DNA from: Nitrospira sp. ND1
GTDB taxonomy: Bacteria; Nitrospirota; Nitrospiria; Nitrospirales; Nitrospiraceae
Assembly (NCBI RefSeq): GCF_900170025.1
Contig: NZ_FWEX01000006.1
Span: forward strand, 514,501 to 578,500
Length of the DNA: 64,000 bases
Direction of reading: 5' to 3'
How positions within the stretch are numbered: the stretch's first letter is position 1; each line of letters opens with the position of its first letter. Positions 45,203-55,454 of the stretch are shown one piece after another. The translations under genes and the position numbers were made by a program. Under the pieces are notes generated by a model. It was not told the origin of the DNA, did not search any database, and was given only the letters and a program-made list of their open reading frames with translations.

Positions 45203-45757
45203 TTAGCCTTTCATCGACAGGTCGAGTTTGAATTGATAGGTGTTCATCTTGTTGTCCAGTCCCGCCCGGCTCTCCATCAACTTGATGGCGCCGAATTGAT
45301 CGGTCCGCCGCAGGTTGTTCACGAATTCCACCACATCATCGTTCGTCAGCGCGCGACCTTCGAGCTCGACGTTGTTGCCCTTGAGATTCAGCCGCACGAG
45401 CCAGACCTTCAGGGGATTCAGACTCTGACTGACGTGGTCCAACACCTTGACCGGTCCCGTCCGGCTCTTTTCGAGCTGGTCGATGATGCGATTCTTCGCT
45501 TCAAGCTGCTTCTTTTTCTCTTCAAAGTCCTGCACGGCCTTGACTTGCTCTTTCAACTGAGCAACCTGCTTGTCCTTGACCTGCTTCTCGCTCTGCTTGG
45601 CCTGGATGTCCTCATCAAGGGAAGCGGCGTAATACCAACACCCCGTCAAGGTGACCAGCAACACCCCGATGCCGATCAAGGCCTCAGCACGTACATCCCA
45701 CTGCGGTTTGGCTTTCCTGGACCGGGGTCCAGTTGCGAGCAAGTTGATTCTAATCAT
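45203..45757 (-). CDS. pilN: Type IV pilus assembly protein PilN
   Basis: Inner-membrane partner of PilM and PilO. 184 aa with the conserved N-terminal peptide MIRINLLA that docks into PilM, one membrane helix (ALIGIGVLLVTLTGCWYY), a long charged coiled coil and a ferredoxin-like domain. ATG 45757 overlaps the pilM stop (ATGA); the longer frame lies in pilM. Confidence 0.94.
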   Translation of the reverse strand: MIRINLLATGPRSRKAKPQWDVRAEALIGIGVLLVTLTGCWYYAASLDEDIQAKQSEKQVKDKQVAQLKEQVKAVQDFEEKKKQLEAKNRIIDQLEKSRTGPVKVLDHVSQSLNPLKVWLVRLNLKGNNVELEGRALTNDDVVEFVNNLRRTDQFGAIKLMESRAGLDNKMNTYQFKLDLSMKG

Positions 45758-46857
45758 CGGTCCCCCACCGTCCGGAGCGCGAGGCCTACCCCCACCGCCG
45801 CAAGCGGCCCCATTTCGGTCAACTGATCGGGATCGACGTCGCACTGCGAAGTGTCGATCTCATTAAAGGGATTCGCGATTTCCACCTCGACGTGCATGCG
45901 ATCGCGAAGCTGTTGAGCCAGGCCCTTGACCTTAGCTCCCCCGCCGAACAGCAAGACCCGCGCAATTTCGCTCTCCGAAGAGGTCGTCTTGAAGTAATCG
46001 ATCGTGCGGGCGATCTCCGACGCCACTTCCGCATTCACACTCTCCATGACCGATGCTAGTGTATGATCGTCGTCTCGGTCGCTTTTCTTGAGTTGCTCCG
46101 CCTCTTCGAACGAGACGCCCATCTCCCGCTGCACGGCCTCGGAATACCGGTTCCCTCCCAAGGGAATATCGCGAGTAAAGAGGGAGACTCCCCCTCCCAC
46201 GATATTCACGTTCATCACGCTGGCCCCGATGTTCACCAGAATCGTGGTGTCGTCTTGCGTGGCGGGCGAGGTCACGCCATACATGTTCTCCACCGCAAAT
46301 GCGTCGACATCCATCACGACCGGACTCAGTCCGGCCGCCTTCACCAGTTCGGTCAATTCGTTGATCTTGTCCTTTTTCGCCGCGACCAGCACAATCGACA
46401 TTTCGCTCTGCTCGTCCGGATTCTCCGACGGGGGTAAGACATGAAAGTCCAGGTTCACTTCATTGATGTCGAAGGGAATGTACTGTTCGGCAGACAGTTT
46501 CACCTGTGCATCGAGCTCCTCATCGGGCATCGGCGGTAGGGAAATTTTCTTCACAATGACCGCATGGCCGGAGATGGAGATGGCGACCTGCTTCAATTTG
46601 ATATTCTGTTCGGCCAACAATTCCTTGATGGCCGACACGACACGCCCTTCGTCCATGACCGTGCCGTCCACGATCACTTCAGGCTCCAATTCCTTGACGG
46701 CAAACTTCTGCAACGTATACCGGCCCCGGTGTTCCTTGATCTGCACCAGTTTGATGCTGCTCGAACCGATGTCGAGCCCCAGCAACTGCCGCTGCGGAGA
46801 AAACATCGAGAGAAATTCCATATCCGCCAGATTTTTCAGTGAAGCCAGCATGTTCAT
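45754..46857 (-). CDS. pilM: Type IV pilus assembly protein PilM
   Basis: Cytosolic actin-like ATPase that binds the PilN tail. 367 aa; actin-fold motifs LLGLDIGSSSIKLVQI (phosphate 1), ILVNIGASVMNVNIV (phosphate 2) and VLLFGGGAKVKGLAQQL (adenosine). Two starts are possible, 46857 and 46851; the latter has better spacing to GAGAGGG. It begins 7 bases after the MerR-like gene. Confidence 0.95.
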   Translation of the reverse strand: MNMLASLKNLADMEFLSMFSPQRQLLGLDIGSSSIKLVQIKEHRGRYTLQKFAVKELEPEVIVDGTVMDEGRVVSAIKELLAEQNIKLKQVAISISGHAVIVKKISLPPMPDEELDAQVKLSAEQYIPFDINEVNLDFHVLPPSENPDEQSEMSIVLVAAKKDKINELTELVKAAGLSPVVMDVDAFAVENMYGVTSPATQDDTTILVNIGASVMNVNIVGGGVSLFTRDIPLGGNRYSEAVQREMGVSFEEAEQLKKSDRDDDHTLASVMESVNAEVASEIARTIDYFKTTSSESEIARVLLFGGGAKVKGLAQQLRDRMHVEVEIANPFNEIDTSQCDVDPDQLTEMGPLAAVGVGLALRTVGDR

Positions 46858-46864
46858 GCCCTCT

Positions 46865-47092
46865 CTACGCGACCTCTTTTCGTCCACCACCCATCACGTG
46901 CCTGATTTGTTCGACATTTTCGGCGGTATACAGACGCCAATTTCGCCAGTCGCGGGGTGGTCCGGTGATCAATCCTTCACGCTCCCAGCGAAATAACGTC
47001 GCGCGCGAGATGTCGAACATCTCGCAGACCTCGTTGGTCTTATACAATTTCTTTTTTGGGACATCGCTGACTTTCTTCACGAACCGCCTCAA
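46865..47092 (-). CDS. Small MerR-type DNA-binding protein at the head of the pil operon
   Basis: 75-aa protein consisting of one MerR-like winged HTH (LYKTNEVCEMFDISRATLFRWEREGLITGPPRDWRNWRLYTAENVEQI). It has no effector-binding or dimerisation helix. The WRLYT-x-E-x-V-x-x-I end is diagnostic. It has its own promoter upstream and lies directly before pilMNOPQ, so control of pilus expression is the natural inference. Confidence 0.85.
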   Translation of the reverse strand: MRRFVKKVSDVPKKKLYKTNEVCEMFDISRATLFRWEREGLITGPPRDWRNWRLYTAENVEQIRHVMGGGRKEVA

Positions 47093-47131
47093 ACGCCGCT
47101 ATTCATCGCATGTTTCGAGCCCACGGAATTA

Positions 47132-47159
47132 AGTATAGTTGATATAGTCCACCTGTCAA
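47132..47159 (-). promoter_or_regulatory. Promoter of the MerR-pilMNOPQ operon
   Basis: TTGACA (47159-47154), 16-base spacer, TATACT (47137-47132). It is flanked by a GCCCAC/GTGGGC inverted repeat (47119-47124, 47164-47169) that could be an operator. Confidence 0.65.
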
Positions 47160-47215
47160 GAAAGTGGGCTCTCCAGGGGCTTCTCGGGAAGAAACGGCGA
47201 AACAGCGCTCAGGAA

Positions 47216-48082
47216 CTAGGGTTTTTGCATGTCGCGGTGGGTAACGGACACATCATAACCGAGGGCGGCAAATTGTTCCCGGAGGTGCACCGCCATGGTC
47301 ACAGACCGATGACGCCCTCCGGTACAACCGATGCCGATGCTGAGGTAGCTGCGCTGATCCCGCTCATAGAGCGGGATCAGAAAGCCGAACAAGCCTTGCA
47401 GATGTTCGAGAAATTGACCGGCCGCGGGATCTCCCAATACATACTGCTGTACGCGAGCATCCTCCCCGGTCAATGCTTTGAGCTCAGGCACGAAGAACGG
47501 ATTGCGAATGAAACGCACGTCGAAGAGCAGGTCGATGTCATAGGGCACGCCGAACTTGTACCCGAATGTGACCAGTGAGATGGTCATGCGGCGAGCGGCC
47601 GTTTCCTGGCGGAACTGCCGGATCAGCAACTCGCGCAATTCATGCACCGTAATGTTGGAGGTGTCGATAACCCGGTCGGCATGCTTCCGCAATTCGCTGA
47701 GGCGCTCACGCTCGAACCGCACGCCTTCCACGACTGGCATGTGCGGCAACAAGGGATGCGGACGGCGACTCTCGGAAAACCGGCGAACCAGCACTTCCTC
47801 TCGGGCTTCCAGAAACACGAGTTGCAGCGCATGTCCCTGCGCTTTTAGCTCGCCCAGGACCTTCGCCAAATCCCCGAAAAAGACTCGCTCGCGAATATCG
47901 ATGCCCAGGGCGACATTCTTAATCTCCCCGCCCTGCTGATGGCATAACTCGACAAAGGTGGGAAGAAGGGCCGGCGGAAGATTGTCGACGCAGAAATACC
48001 CCGCGTCTTCGAAGGCTTTCAAGGCATGGCTCTTTCCAGATCCGGAAAGGCCGCTGATCACGACGAGATTAAGCGCGGCCAT
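47216..48082 (-). CDS. rapZ: RNase adapter / nucleotide-binding protein RapZ (YvcJ family)
   Basis: 288-aa P-loop protein. Walker A GLSGSGKS (residues 11-18), CVDNLPPALLPTF, the LEAREEVLVRRFSESRRPHPL block and the C-terminal IGCTGGRHRSVTMAVHL signature define the family. In enterobacteria RapZ guides small-RNA decay for amino-sugar synthesis; the role here is unknown. The start overlaps hpf by 14 bases. No ptsN or ptsH homologue lies between hpf and rapZ, unlike in proteobacteria. Confidence 0.94.
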   Translation of the reverse strand: MAALNLVVISGLSGSGKSHALKAFEDAGYFCVDNLPPALLPTFVELCHQQGGEIKNVALGIDIRERVFFGDLAKVLGELKAQGHALQLVFLEAREEVLVRRFSESRRPHPLLPHMPVVEGVRFERERLSELRKHADRVIDTSNITVHELRELLIRQFRQETAARRMTISLVTFGYKFGVPYDIDLLFDVRFIRNPFFVPELKALTGEDARVQQYVLGDPAAGQFLEHLQGLFGFLIPLYERDQRSYLSIGIGCTGGRHRSVTMAVHLREQFAALGYDVSVTHRDMQKP

Positions 48083-48620
48083 GAGCAGTGCGAGCACGGT
48101 CGCTCGTGGGATCGATCAGAGACACTCGTCCATTCGGCAAGCGCTGGAGAACCTGAACCGTGCCGGACAGCGCATTCACAAAGACCAGTACCGCGAGCTT
48201 CGCAGAATTGAGCGCCTCAACGGCCTCTTCCACCGTCAACACTTCGAGCGTCGGTCGAACCACTTCGACCTCATTGCGCGCAGCCCGTGGAGCCTTCCGT
48301 GCGACTGCCCGCACACGTGGTTGATCGCCGAATTTGTGGTTGACCTTGCGCTCTTTCAATTTCCGCAACTGGGCGCCGAGTTTATCGACGACTTCATCGA
48401 TCGAGGCATACATTTCCTCGGTCGACGTCTTCGCTTGCAAACGCCGGCTCTGCACGACACCCACCACTTCGGCCACATGATGAAACTTTTCCACGCTGAG
48501 CAGAATCTGCAAGGTCCCGAGCTTCAGTCCGTAGCGGTCTAACCGTTCCATGCGTGTTTCGATATACTCCCGTAGAGCAGGAGTGACTGCCACATGCCGA
48601 CCCGTGATCATCAATCGCAT
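48069..48620 (-). CDS. hpf: Ribosome hibernation promoting factor, long form
   Basis: Binds and dimerises inactive 70S ribosomes. The 183-aa protein has the N-terminal HPF/YfiA domain (MRLMITGRHVAVTPALREYIETRMERL...) and a C-terminal long-HPF dimerisation domain (VVRPTLEVLTVEEAVEALNSAKLAVLVFVNA...GRVSLIDP). Located between rpoN and rapZ, a very common order. Confidence 0.95.
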   Translation of the reverse strand: MRLMITGRHVAVTPALREYIETRMERLDRYGLKLGTLQILLSVEKFHHVAEVVGVVQSRRLQAKTSTEEMYASIDEVVDKLGAQLRKLKERKVNHKFGDQPRVRAVARKAPRAARNEVEVVRPTLEVLTVEEAVEALNSAKLAVLVFVNALSGTVQVLQRLPNGRVSLIDPTSDRARTAHGRA

Positions 48621-48726
48621 TCCATCCTCGTTTCTCAGGCTGCCCGCACCACCGTACGTTCATGCCCGTTGCGACGATTGTTGTACCCCCAGGGGAACTT
48701 CCTCCCTGGTGCCAGACCCGACCAGC

Positions 48727-50244
48727 TTAGAAAAACTTCCTGCGTTGGGTGGCGGAGGGAATGTTGTCCTCCGCACGATACTTCGCAACGGTACGACGGG
48801 CGATCAGCACTTGCTGCGTCCGCAGCCGCGCGGCGATCTCCTCATCTTTGAGAGGCTTACGCGCGTCTTCCGCCGCAACCATTTGCCGGATCATTTCGCG
48901 TACCGTGAGGGACGACAGCATGTCCGTCGGCTGATCCGCGCGCTGAAGCCCGGCGTTAAAGAAAAATTTCAACTCCAACATCCCCTGCGGACAATACATA
49001 TATTTATTGGCCGTCACCCGGCTGATCGTCGATTCGTGCATCCCGATATCCTCGGCAACTTGCTTGAGAACCAACGGTTTCAAATGCTGGATCCCGCGCT
49101 CGAAAAAGCCTTCTTGAAACTTCACGATACTCGACACGACCTTCACAATGGTCTTGTTGCGCTGTTCGATGCTCCGAATCACCCACTGCGCCGCCCGCAA
49201 CTTGTCGTCCAGATAGGCCTTGGTCTCCGCCGACCCCGATTGCCCTGACGACATCAACTGCTTGTAGTACGGACTGATCCGCATGCGCGGCAGGCCGTCG
49301 TCATTGAGTAATACTTCCCACACCCCTTCGTTCTTGACGACAAAGACATCCGGGACGATGGCGTAATTCTGCGTATTGGAGAAGGGGCGTCCAGGCTTCG
49401 GTTCCAACCCTTCGATAATCCGGGTCGCTTCAAAAACGTCGTCCATCGAAATATTCAGCGCCTTCGCGATGCGGTTGTACTGTTTCTTCTCCAGATCCTT
49501 CAGATGGTGGAGCACGATGGATTCCAACACCGTCCCCTTCAGCACTCCCGGGCGCGACCCTAAGGAGCCAATCTGGCTCCGGCCCAAAAACTTCAGTTGA
49601 AGCAACAGACATTCGGATAAGTCCCGTGCCGCCACACCATTTGGATCGAATCCCTGAACATCTTTCAACACCGACTCAGCGTCCGCCACCGAATAGCTCG
49701 TGCCGGCGACCAGCTCATCCAAGCTGATCCGGAGATACCCGTCGTCGTCCAGATTTCCGATGATCAGGCGTCCGATCGCTTTTTCTCGATCCGAAAGGCC
49801 CGATAACGACAACTGCCAGACAAGGTGATCTTCCAACGATGTCGACTTCGCCACGGTTTGTTCATAGGAGGGGAACTCTTCCTTCGAAGAAGAGCTGTAC
49901 TCGGTTTCACCGCGACGCATATCCGTATCGAAGTAATCTTCCCAGCTGGAGGCCGAAAATTCCTCGGCGTTTTCCCCGCTTTCGGCAGGCTTATCGTCGC
50001 CCTCTCCTCGCACTTCACTGGATACGGTGGTCGACGTATCGGGCTGTTCTCGCTCCGCCGTCGCCGTCTCCTCACTTTCTTCCGTCTCCGTCGCCAATTC
50101 ATCCAACAACGGATTTTCCATGAGGTGCTGCTGCAGACTTTGCTGAAGCTCCAAACGAGACAGTTGCAGCAATTTGATCGCCTGCTGCAATTGCGGCGTC
50201 ATAATCAGTTTTTGACTGAGCCTGAGATCCAGTCGCAGCTTCAT
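48727..50244 (-). CDS. rpoN: RNA polymerase sigma-54 factor
   Basis: Alternative sigma factor needing AAA+ activators. 505 aa: Gln/Leu-rich region I (LSQKLIMTPQLQQAIKLLQLSRLELQQSL), an acidic Glu/Ser-rich region II, the core-binding domain, the HTH (HESTISRVTANKYMYCPQG) and the RpoN box ARRTVAKYR near the C-terminus. I saw no convincing -24/-12 promoters before glnA, glnB or amt, so its targets are probably elsewhere. Confidence 0.97.
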   Translation of the reverse strand: MKLRLDLRLSQKLIMTPQLQQAIKLLQLSRLELQQSLQQHLMENPLLDELATETEESEETATAEREQPDTSTTVSSEVRGEGDDKPAESGENAEEFSASSWEDYFDTDMRRGETEYSSSSKEEFPSYEQTVAKSTSLEDHLVWQLSLSGLSDREKAIGRLIIGNLDDDGYLRISLDELVAGTSYSVADAESVLKDVQGFDPNGVAARDLSECLLLQLKFLGRSQIGSLGSRPGVLKGTVLESIVLHHLKDLEKKQYNRIAKALNISMDDVFEATRIIEGLEPKPGRPFSNTQNYAIVPDVFVVKNEGVWEVLLNDDGLPRMRISPYYKQLMSSGQSGSAETKAYLDDKLRAAQWVIRSIEQRNKTIVKVVSSIVKFQEGFFERGIQHLKPLVLKQVAEDIGMHESTISRVTANKYMYCPQGMLELKFFFNAGLQRADQPTDMLSSLTVREMIRQMVAAEDARKPLKDEEIAARLRTQQVLIARRTVAKYRAEDNIPSATQRRKFF

Positions 50245-50264
50245 CGCACACTCACTCCCTGCCG

Positions 50265-51041
50265 CTACAGGCGGAATCCTTCGCCCAAATACACGGCCCT
50301 GGCCATTTCACTTTTCTCGATTACCCCGGGCGGGCCCGCTTCCAGGATCGTGCCTTCATTGATGATGTAGGCTCGATCGGTAATCGACAACGTCTCCCGG
50401 ACATTGTGGTCCGTAATCAACACGCCGATATTCCGTTGCTTCAACCGGATAATGATTTGCTGGATATCGGCCACCGCAATGGGATCGATACCGGCAAAAG
50501 GCTCATCCAGCAGCATGAATGAGGGGCTGGTCGCTAATGCTCGCGTGATCTCCAGACGTCGACGTTCTCCACCCGACAAGGCATAGGCCTTACTTTTGCG
50601 AATATGCACCAGATCCAGTTCCTTGAGCAATGTCTCGACCCGCTCCATGCGCTCACTTCTCGAATAGCCCAGCATCTCCAGAATCGCAAGGATATTGTGT
50701 TCCACTGACAGCCGGCGAAACACCGACGACTCCTGCGGCAAATACCCGATGCCCCTCCGGGCCCGTTTATACATGGGCAAATCGGTTATTTCTTGGCCGC
50801 TTAAGGCAATCGTGCCTTCATCCGGCTGACACAGTCCCACCATCATGTCGAAAATGGTCGTTTTTCCTGCTCCATTGGGCCCGAGAAGACCGACGACTTC
50901 GCCGGCCTGCACATCGAGCGACACACCCTTGACCACTTTTCGTCCGCGAAAACTCTTCACCAGGCCGTTGGCAGCCAGGCGATCCGGCATGCCCGTTGAT
51001 GTCGCACCCTGGGCGACCGATGTCTGGGCGTCGGAAGACAT
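50265..51041 (-). CDS. lptB: Lipopolysaccharide export ATPase LptB
   Basis: Cytosolic ATPase of the LptB2FG exporter. 258 aa with Walker [10 protein letters not shown], signature [15 protein letters not shown] and Walker [17 protein letters not shown], the LptB-specific pattern. About 20 extra N-terminal residues precede the usual start at [17 protein letters not shown] 51041 is used, 6 bases after lptA. It sits between lptA and rpoN. Confidence 0.95.
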   Translation of the reverse strand: MSSDAQTSVAQGATSTGMPDRLAANGLVKSFRGRKVVKGVSLDVQAGEVVGLLGPNGAGKTTIFDMMVGLCQPDEGTIALSGQEITDLPMYKRARRGIGYLPQESSVFRRLSVEHNILAILEMLGYSRSERMERVETLLKELDLVHIRKSKAYALSGGERRRLEITRALATSPSFMLLDEPFAGIDPIAVADIQQIIIRLKQRNIGVLITDHNVRETLSITDRAYIINEGTILEAGPPGVIEKSEMARAVYLGEGFRL

Positions 51042-51046
51042 CGGGA

Positions 51047-51640
51047 TCACCGCTTGCCACCGCTTTCGCCCTCGATGACCACCTGAGAGTCCCCCTCCAC
51101 CACACTGCGATCCTCGTCCAGGAACATAATGATCCGCTTGCCGGATACGCGCGTCCCCTTCTGCCAAGCCACCGGATCACCTGTCAGAATGATTTTCTTT
51201 TCATCTTCGTAGTACACGGCCTTCTGGCAGGTCGCGCGCCCATCTTCTTTCTCAATTCTCACTCGGCCCGTCGCTTCGACCATCCGAATACTGCGCTCCG
51301 AGACCGCGGGTGCCGCATCCTGCCCTTGTGGTTCCGGCTTGTTCGCACTCGAATTGTTCTTCGGCTTGGTTGTACCGTTAGCATTCTTGCTGTCGGCCCC
51401 ATTGCGGTTGGGATGAAACGAGACCACCATATGATCCGAATGCACCACCAGCAGGCCACGAGTCAAGACAACCGCCCCGTCAAAAATCGCGGTATTTGCC
51501 TGATTACTGACCGTCATGGTGCGAGACGTAATCGTCGTCGGTGCAGGATGGGAAGTCGACTCTTTCGCAACGCTTGGCTCTGCCCCATGCGCCCAGGGAA
51601 GGGTCTGCAGCGCAACGCCGCTAAGAAGCAGGCACCACAT
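51047..51640 (-). CDS. lptA: Lipopolysaccharide transport periplasmic protein LptA
   Basis: Periplasmic bridge protein carrying LPS from LptC to LptD. About 197 aa from [20 protein letters not shown] (signal peptide). OstA-type strands follow: [65 protein letters not shown]. An Asn/Lys-rich insert (around [19 protein letters not shown]) splits the fold. The start overlaps lptC by 20 bases and is my choice; longer frames run back through lptC. Confidence 0.85.
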   Translation of the reverse strand: MWCLLLSGVALQTLPWAHGAEPSVAKESTSHPAPTTITSRTMTVSNQANTAIFDGAVVLTRGLLVVHSDHMVVSFHPNRNGADSKNANGTTKPKNNSSANKPEPQGQDAAPAVSERSIRMVEATGRVRIEKEDGRATCQKAVYYEDEKKIILTGDPVAWQKGTRVSGKRIIMFLDEDRSVVEGDSQVVIEGESGGKR

Positions 51641-52193
51641 CGACGCGCACGTCGTCCAACACCTGAAACTCTTCTGTGTCCATTTTTCCCAGCAATCCCC
51701 TGCCGGTGACTTGCAACCCATGTCCGTTAATCGTGACATGGTCTGGAGTTTGAATTTCATGCCGCGCATCAGTCCACACAAGATGATTTGTCTGAATGGT
51801 ATAGCCACTTTGAGTTTCAACCACAATCGGCGTGGTCCTGTTGGAAAGTTGAAAGTTCTTGGTCTGTGTATCAAGCGTGCCCTCATCCCCGGACAAGGTC
51901 AGTTCCTTTCCCTGAGCCCCGTACATGGTAATTTGGACATTATTCAGTATTGCCCGGCTCTCCTTTTCAAACAGACGCGCCTGTTCAGCTTGAACTTTCC
52001 ACTGAACAAGATCGCCTTTTGTCTGGGTGAAGGTAAAGTCTTGAATTCTGGCGTCGGCCGATTCGGTGTCAACCGGCACGACCGAACGCGACGAAGATCC
52101 AGGATTGGAGCGTGTGACGAGCAAATACCCAAGGAAGGCAGCAAGCACCACACTCAGAGCTAGAAGGCCTCGTCGAATCCAACGTTCCCACAT
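51621..52193 (-). CDS. lptC: Lipopolysaccharide export protein LptC
   Basis: Bitopic inner-membrane protein that receives LPS from LptFG. 190 aa with one N-terminal membrane segment (LLALSVVLAAFLGYLLV) and a beta-jellyroll repeat pattern (IQDFTFTQTKGDLVQWKVQAEQARLFEKESRAILNNVQI, LSGDEGTLDTQTKNFQLSN). First gene of lptC-lptA-lptB-rpoN-hpf-rapZ. The ribosome site is weak. Confidence 0.88.
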   Translation of the reverse strand: MWERWIRRGLLALSVVLAAFLGYLLVTRSNPGSSSRSVVPVDTESADARIQDFTFTQTKGDLVQWKVQAEQARLFEKESRAILNNVQITMYGAQGKELTLSGDEGTLDTQTKNFQLSNRTTPIVVETQSGYTIQTNHLVWTDARHEIQTPDHVTINGHGLQVTGRGLLGKMDTEEFQVLDDVRVDVVPAS

Positions 52194-52345
52194 GGCAAAA
52201 AGCCCCTAATTTAAAGAGCTTCCCAGGTCACAGTCGGTGGCATGATAGTAGCATTCCACCCTGGCCAAGTAAACCTACAGCCGGCGCATGGCCTGAGAAA
52301 ATGATCGGAGATAACGATGCAGAGTGAGGTAGGGAGAGAACAAGG

Positions 52346-52371
52346 CCACGACGCCCCTGAGGTCGTCGTGG
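52346..52371 (-). terminator. Hairpin ending the ribosomal operon after rplQ
   Basis: Perfect 8-bp stem (52346-52353 with 52364-52371, CCACGACG/CGTCGTGG), 10 bases after the rplQ stop. The following minus-strand sequence is only moderately U-rich. Confidence 0.6.
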
Positions 52372-52381
52372 CTCTCGATGT

Positions 52382-52828
52382 TTAGCTTTCTGCTTGGGCT
52401 GAAGTCTTTTCTGTCGTATCTTTCTTCTCAGCGACCGCGACGTCCGTCGATGGCACGGCCTTCGGCTTCTCCGGCCTGGTCACCAATTCAATGGCCACCA
52501 TCTCCGCGGCATCACCGATCCGCCGACGGGTACGGATGATACGCGTGTAGCCTCCGGGGCGCTCACGAAAGCGCGATGCAACATCGCTGAACAGCTTCGC
52601 CACCACCGCCTTGCTTCGCAAGAAGCTCAGAGCACGGCGACGGGCAGGAAGCCCCCCCTCTTTCCCAAGAGTAATCATGCGATCGGTAAAGCCACGAACT
52701 TCCTTGGCCTTGGCTTCCGTCGTTTCGATTCGCTCATGTTCGAGTAACGAAGTCACCAGACTCCGGAACAGAGCCCATCGGTGTTTAGTTTGACGTCCGA
52801 GCTGTCGACCCTTCTTTTTGTGGCGCAC
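52382..52828 (-). CDS. rplQ: 50S ribosomal protein L17
   Basis: 148 aa. The core [37 protein letters not shown] is canonical. It carries a ~30-residue Lys/Ala/Glu/Thr-rich C-terminal tail beyond the usual L17 length. Last gene of the spc/alpha operon, 18 bases after rpoA. Confidence 0.97.
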   Translation of the reverse strand: MRHKKKGRQLGRQTKHRWALFRSLVTSLLEHERIETTEAKAKEVRGFTDRMITLGKEGGLPARRRALSFLRSKAVVAKLFSDVASRFRERPGGYTRIIRTRRRIGDAAEMVAIELVTRPEKPKAVPSTDVAVAEKKDTTEKTSAQAES

Positions 52829-52846
52829 GGTAGTCCTGTTCCTTTC

Positions 52847-53848
52847 TTACTCTGAACGTACGCCCGCGTCGCCTGACGGCAAGGCGTCGACTTTCATTCC
52901 AAGGCTCAGTCCCATTTCGGTCAGGATTTCCTTGATTTCGTTGAGGGATTTTTTTCCGAAATTCTTGGTCTTCAACATTTCTGCTTCTGTTTTTTGCACC
53001 AAGTCGGCAATCGTCTTGATATTGGCATTCTTCAGGCAATTGGCTGCCCGAACGGACAATTCCAACTCATTCACGCTGCGATAAAGATTCTTATTCACTT
53101 CATCCGACAAATCTTCACTGCCCGCAGCCGGTTTCGCATCAGAGCGCTCTTCAGGATTAATGAAGATATCCAAATGTTCGCGGAGGATGCCTGCCGCGTT
53201 GGACAACGCGTCACGCGGAGAAATCGTGCCGTCCGTCCAAATTTCAAGCGTCAGCTTGTCATAGTCGGTCATACGACCCACACGCGCGTTCTCGACATGG
53301 AAATTCACCCGCTTGATCGGGGAGAAAATCGAGTCCACGGCGATCACCCCGATGGGCAATCCTTCTTCTTTATTTCGTTCAGCCGGCACAAATCCACGGC
53401 CATGCTTGATCGTCATTTCCAAATCTAGCGAGGCATCTTTATCCAGAGTCGCAATATGCAGATCAGGAGTGAGAATCGTGACATCCCCATCGTGCGTAAT
53501 ATCAGAGCCCTTCGCTTCCCCAGGCCCTTTTTTCTTGAGCCGGATGGTCTTTGGCTTGTCGCCCTGCAACGCCAACCGCAGGCTTTTCACATTCAAAATA
53601 ATGGATGTGACATCTTCTGTCACGCCAGGAATCGTGGAGAATTCGTGCAACACTCCTTCGATCTTGACGGTGGTTACCGCAGCCCCCGTCAAAGAAGACA
53701 GCAACACACGACGCAGGGAGTTCCCCACCGTGGTGCCAAATCCTCGCTCAAATGCCTCGGTCGTAAATCTGCCGAATGTCGGGGAAAGAGTGTCCTTGTC
53801 GACTTCCACCCGCATGGGGATCTGAAAGTCTTTCATCGCTTTAATCAT
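52847..53848 (-). CDS. rpoA: RNA polymerase subunit alpha
   Basis: 333 aa. N-terminal assembly domain ([44 protein letters not shown]) and C-terminal domain that contacts UP elements and activators ([47 protein letters not shown]). A second Met at 53836 is also usable as a start. Confidence 0.98.
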   Translation of the reverse strand: MIKAMKDFQIPMRVEVDKDTLSPTFGRFTTEAFERGFGTTVGNSLRRVLLSSLTGAAVTTVKIEGVLHEFSTIPGVTEDVTSIILNVKSLRLALQGDKPKTIRLKKKGPGEAKGSDITHDGDVTILTPDLHIATLDKDASLDLEMTIKHGRGFVPAERNKEEGLPIGVIAVDSIFSPIKRVNFHVENARVGRMTDYDKLTLEIWTDGTISPRDALSNAAGILREHLDIFINPEERSDAKPAAGSEDLSDEVNKNLYRSVNELELSVRAANCLKNANIKTIADLVQKTEAEMLKTKNFGKKSLNEIKEILTEMGLSLGMKVDALPSGDAGVRSE

Positions 53849-53931
53849 GACTCCCCCTTCATTAACTCGTGTGTGCCCATCTATCGTTCAGCCATGACTG
53901 GATGAGCAAGCCGCCATCCAGCCACGTATTC

Positions 53932-54558
53932 TTAGCGCGAGTACAATTCCACGACCATCTGTTCGTTGACCGGGAGCACGATGTGCTCCTTGGTCGGCAA
54001 CGAACGAATGGTGCCCTTGCAGGCTGCACGGTCCAATTCAAGCCACTCCGGAATACCCCGGCCATCCACGGCCGCCAGTGCTCCTTGAATGGGGAGGAGT
54101 TCACGGCTCTTCTGCCGGACTTCCACGGAATCCCCCGCTTTGACAAGGGCACCGGGCGCCTTCACTTTTCGACCGTTGATCATCAAGTGACCATGATTGA
54201 CCAACTGCCGAGCCTCTTTCCGAGAGGCTCCAAAGCCGAGCCGATACACCACGTTATCCAAGCGGCATTCCAGGAGGCGCAGCAATGTATCGCCAGTGAC
54301 GCCGGCTTGCCGTTCCGCCCGCTCAAAAATGCCACGGAATTGGCACTCTTGAAGTCCGTAAATCCTCTTGAGCTTCTGCTTTTCACGCAACTGCAGACTA
54401 TAATCCGACGTCCGCTGACGAGCCTGACCATGCTGCCCAGGGGGATAGCTCCGGCGCTCAATCGCGCACTTCTCGGTCATGCAACGAGACCCTTTTAAAA
54501 AGAGCTTCTCGCCCTCTCTCCGACACAAGCGGCAGACAGGTCCACTATATTTTGCCAC
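53932..54558 (-). CDS. rpsD: 30S ribosomal protein S4
   Basis: 208 aa, primary 16S rRNA binder. MAKYSGPVCRLCRREGEKLFLKG start with a CxxC pair, and the S4 RNA-binding domain (RLDNVVYRLGFGASRKEARQLVNHGHLMING). In other bacteria S4 represses this operon. Confidence 0.98.
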   Translation of the reverse strand: MAKYSGPVCRLCRREGEKLFLKGSRCMTEKCAIERRSYPPGQHGQARQRTSDYSLQLREKQKLKRIYGLQECQFRGIFERAERQAGVTGDTLLRLLECRLDNVVYRLGFGASRKEARQLVNHGHLMINGRKVKAPGALVKAGDSVEVRQKSRELLPIQGALAAVDGRGIPEWLELDRAACKGTIRSLPTKEHIVLPVNEQMVVELYSR

Positions 54559-54639
54559 GCTACTACCCCTCCTCTACCTCAACGACTCAAGTACGACTAA
54601 GTCAGCGATTACCTTGTTCTGATGACGTCGGGACCACAA

Positions 54640-55023
54640 CTAGACACGTCGGCGCTTCGGAGGCCGGCATCCGTTGTGGGGGATTGGCGTCACGTCGCGA
54701 ATCAGATTGATGCGCAACCCGGCGCTTTGCAATGAACGAATGGCGGACTCGCGGCCCGCCCCCGGCCCGTTGACATACACATCAACCTGCCGCATGCCGT
54801 TCTCCATGGCCTTTCTCGCCGCCGCCTCTCCCGCTCGCTGCGCCGCAAACGGCGTGCTTTTACGGGAGCCTTTAAACCCTTGATTCCCTGAGCTGGCCCA
54901 CACCACGGTGTTCCCGCTCATATCCGTAATAGTCACAATCGTGTTATTGAACGACGCTTGAACGTGAGCGACTCCGCTCTGAACAATCTTCCGTTCTTTC
55001 TTCTTGCCCTTCTTCACACTCAT
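54640..55023 (-). CDS. rpsK: 30S ribosomal protein S11
   Basis: 127 aa; [40 protein letters not shown] and the C-terminal [19 protein letters not shown] are canonical. Lies between rpsM and rpsD. Confidence 0.98.
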   Translation of the reverse strand: MSVKKGKKKERKIVQSGVAHVQASFNNTIVTITDMSGNTVVWASSGNQGFKGSRKSTPFAAQRAGEAAARKAMENGMRQVDVYVNGPGAGRESAIRSLQSAGLRINLIRDVTPIPHNGCRPPKRRRV

Positions 55024-55064
55024 AGAATCTCCCTCAGCGCATGGCGCCTGCTCGGTCTAATCTC

Positions 55065-55454
55065 TTATGCTCTTGAACCAGCGGGCTTCTGCGGTTTGCT
55101 TCCTACACCGGAGCGGCGCCCCTTGCGGGTACGCGCATTGGTCTTGGTCCGCTGTCCACGAACAGGCAACCCCTTGCGATGCCGGAGCCCACGAAATGTT
55201 CCGGTATCCACCAGTCGCTTGATGTTCATCGACACTTCTTTACGCAAATCGCCTTCCACGCGATAGTCACGTTCGATGACTTCTCGAATTTTGACGATTT
55301 TGTCTTCACTGACATCCTTCACGCGAATGGATCCGTCGACTCCGGCCTTTTTCAAAATCGCCTGAGCGGCAACACGGCCAATCCCGTACACATAGGTCAG
55401 ACCGATATCGATCCGTTTGTCTTTTGGCAAATCCACGCCTGCAATACGCGCCAT
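55065..55454 (-). CDS. rpsM: 30S ribosomal protein S13
   Basis: 129 aa; [27 protein letters not shown] start and [23 protein letters not shown] end are canonical. AGGGGG precedes the ATG. Confidence 0.98.
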   Translation of the reverse strand: MARIAGVDLPKDKRIDIGLTYVYGIGRVAAQAILKKAGVDGSIRVKDVSEDKIVKIREVIERDYRVEGDLRKEVSMNIKRLVDTGTFRGLRHRKGLPVRGQRTKTNARTRKGRRSGVGSKPQKPAGSRA

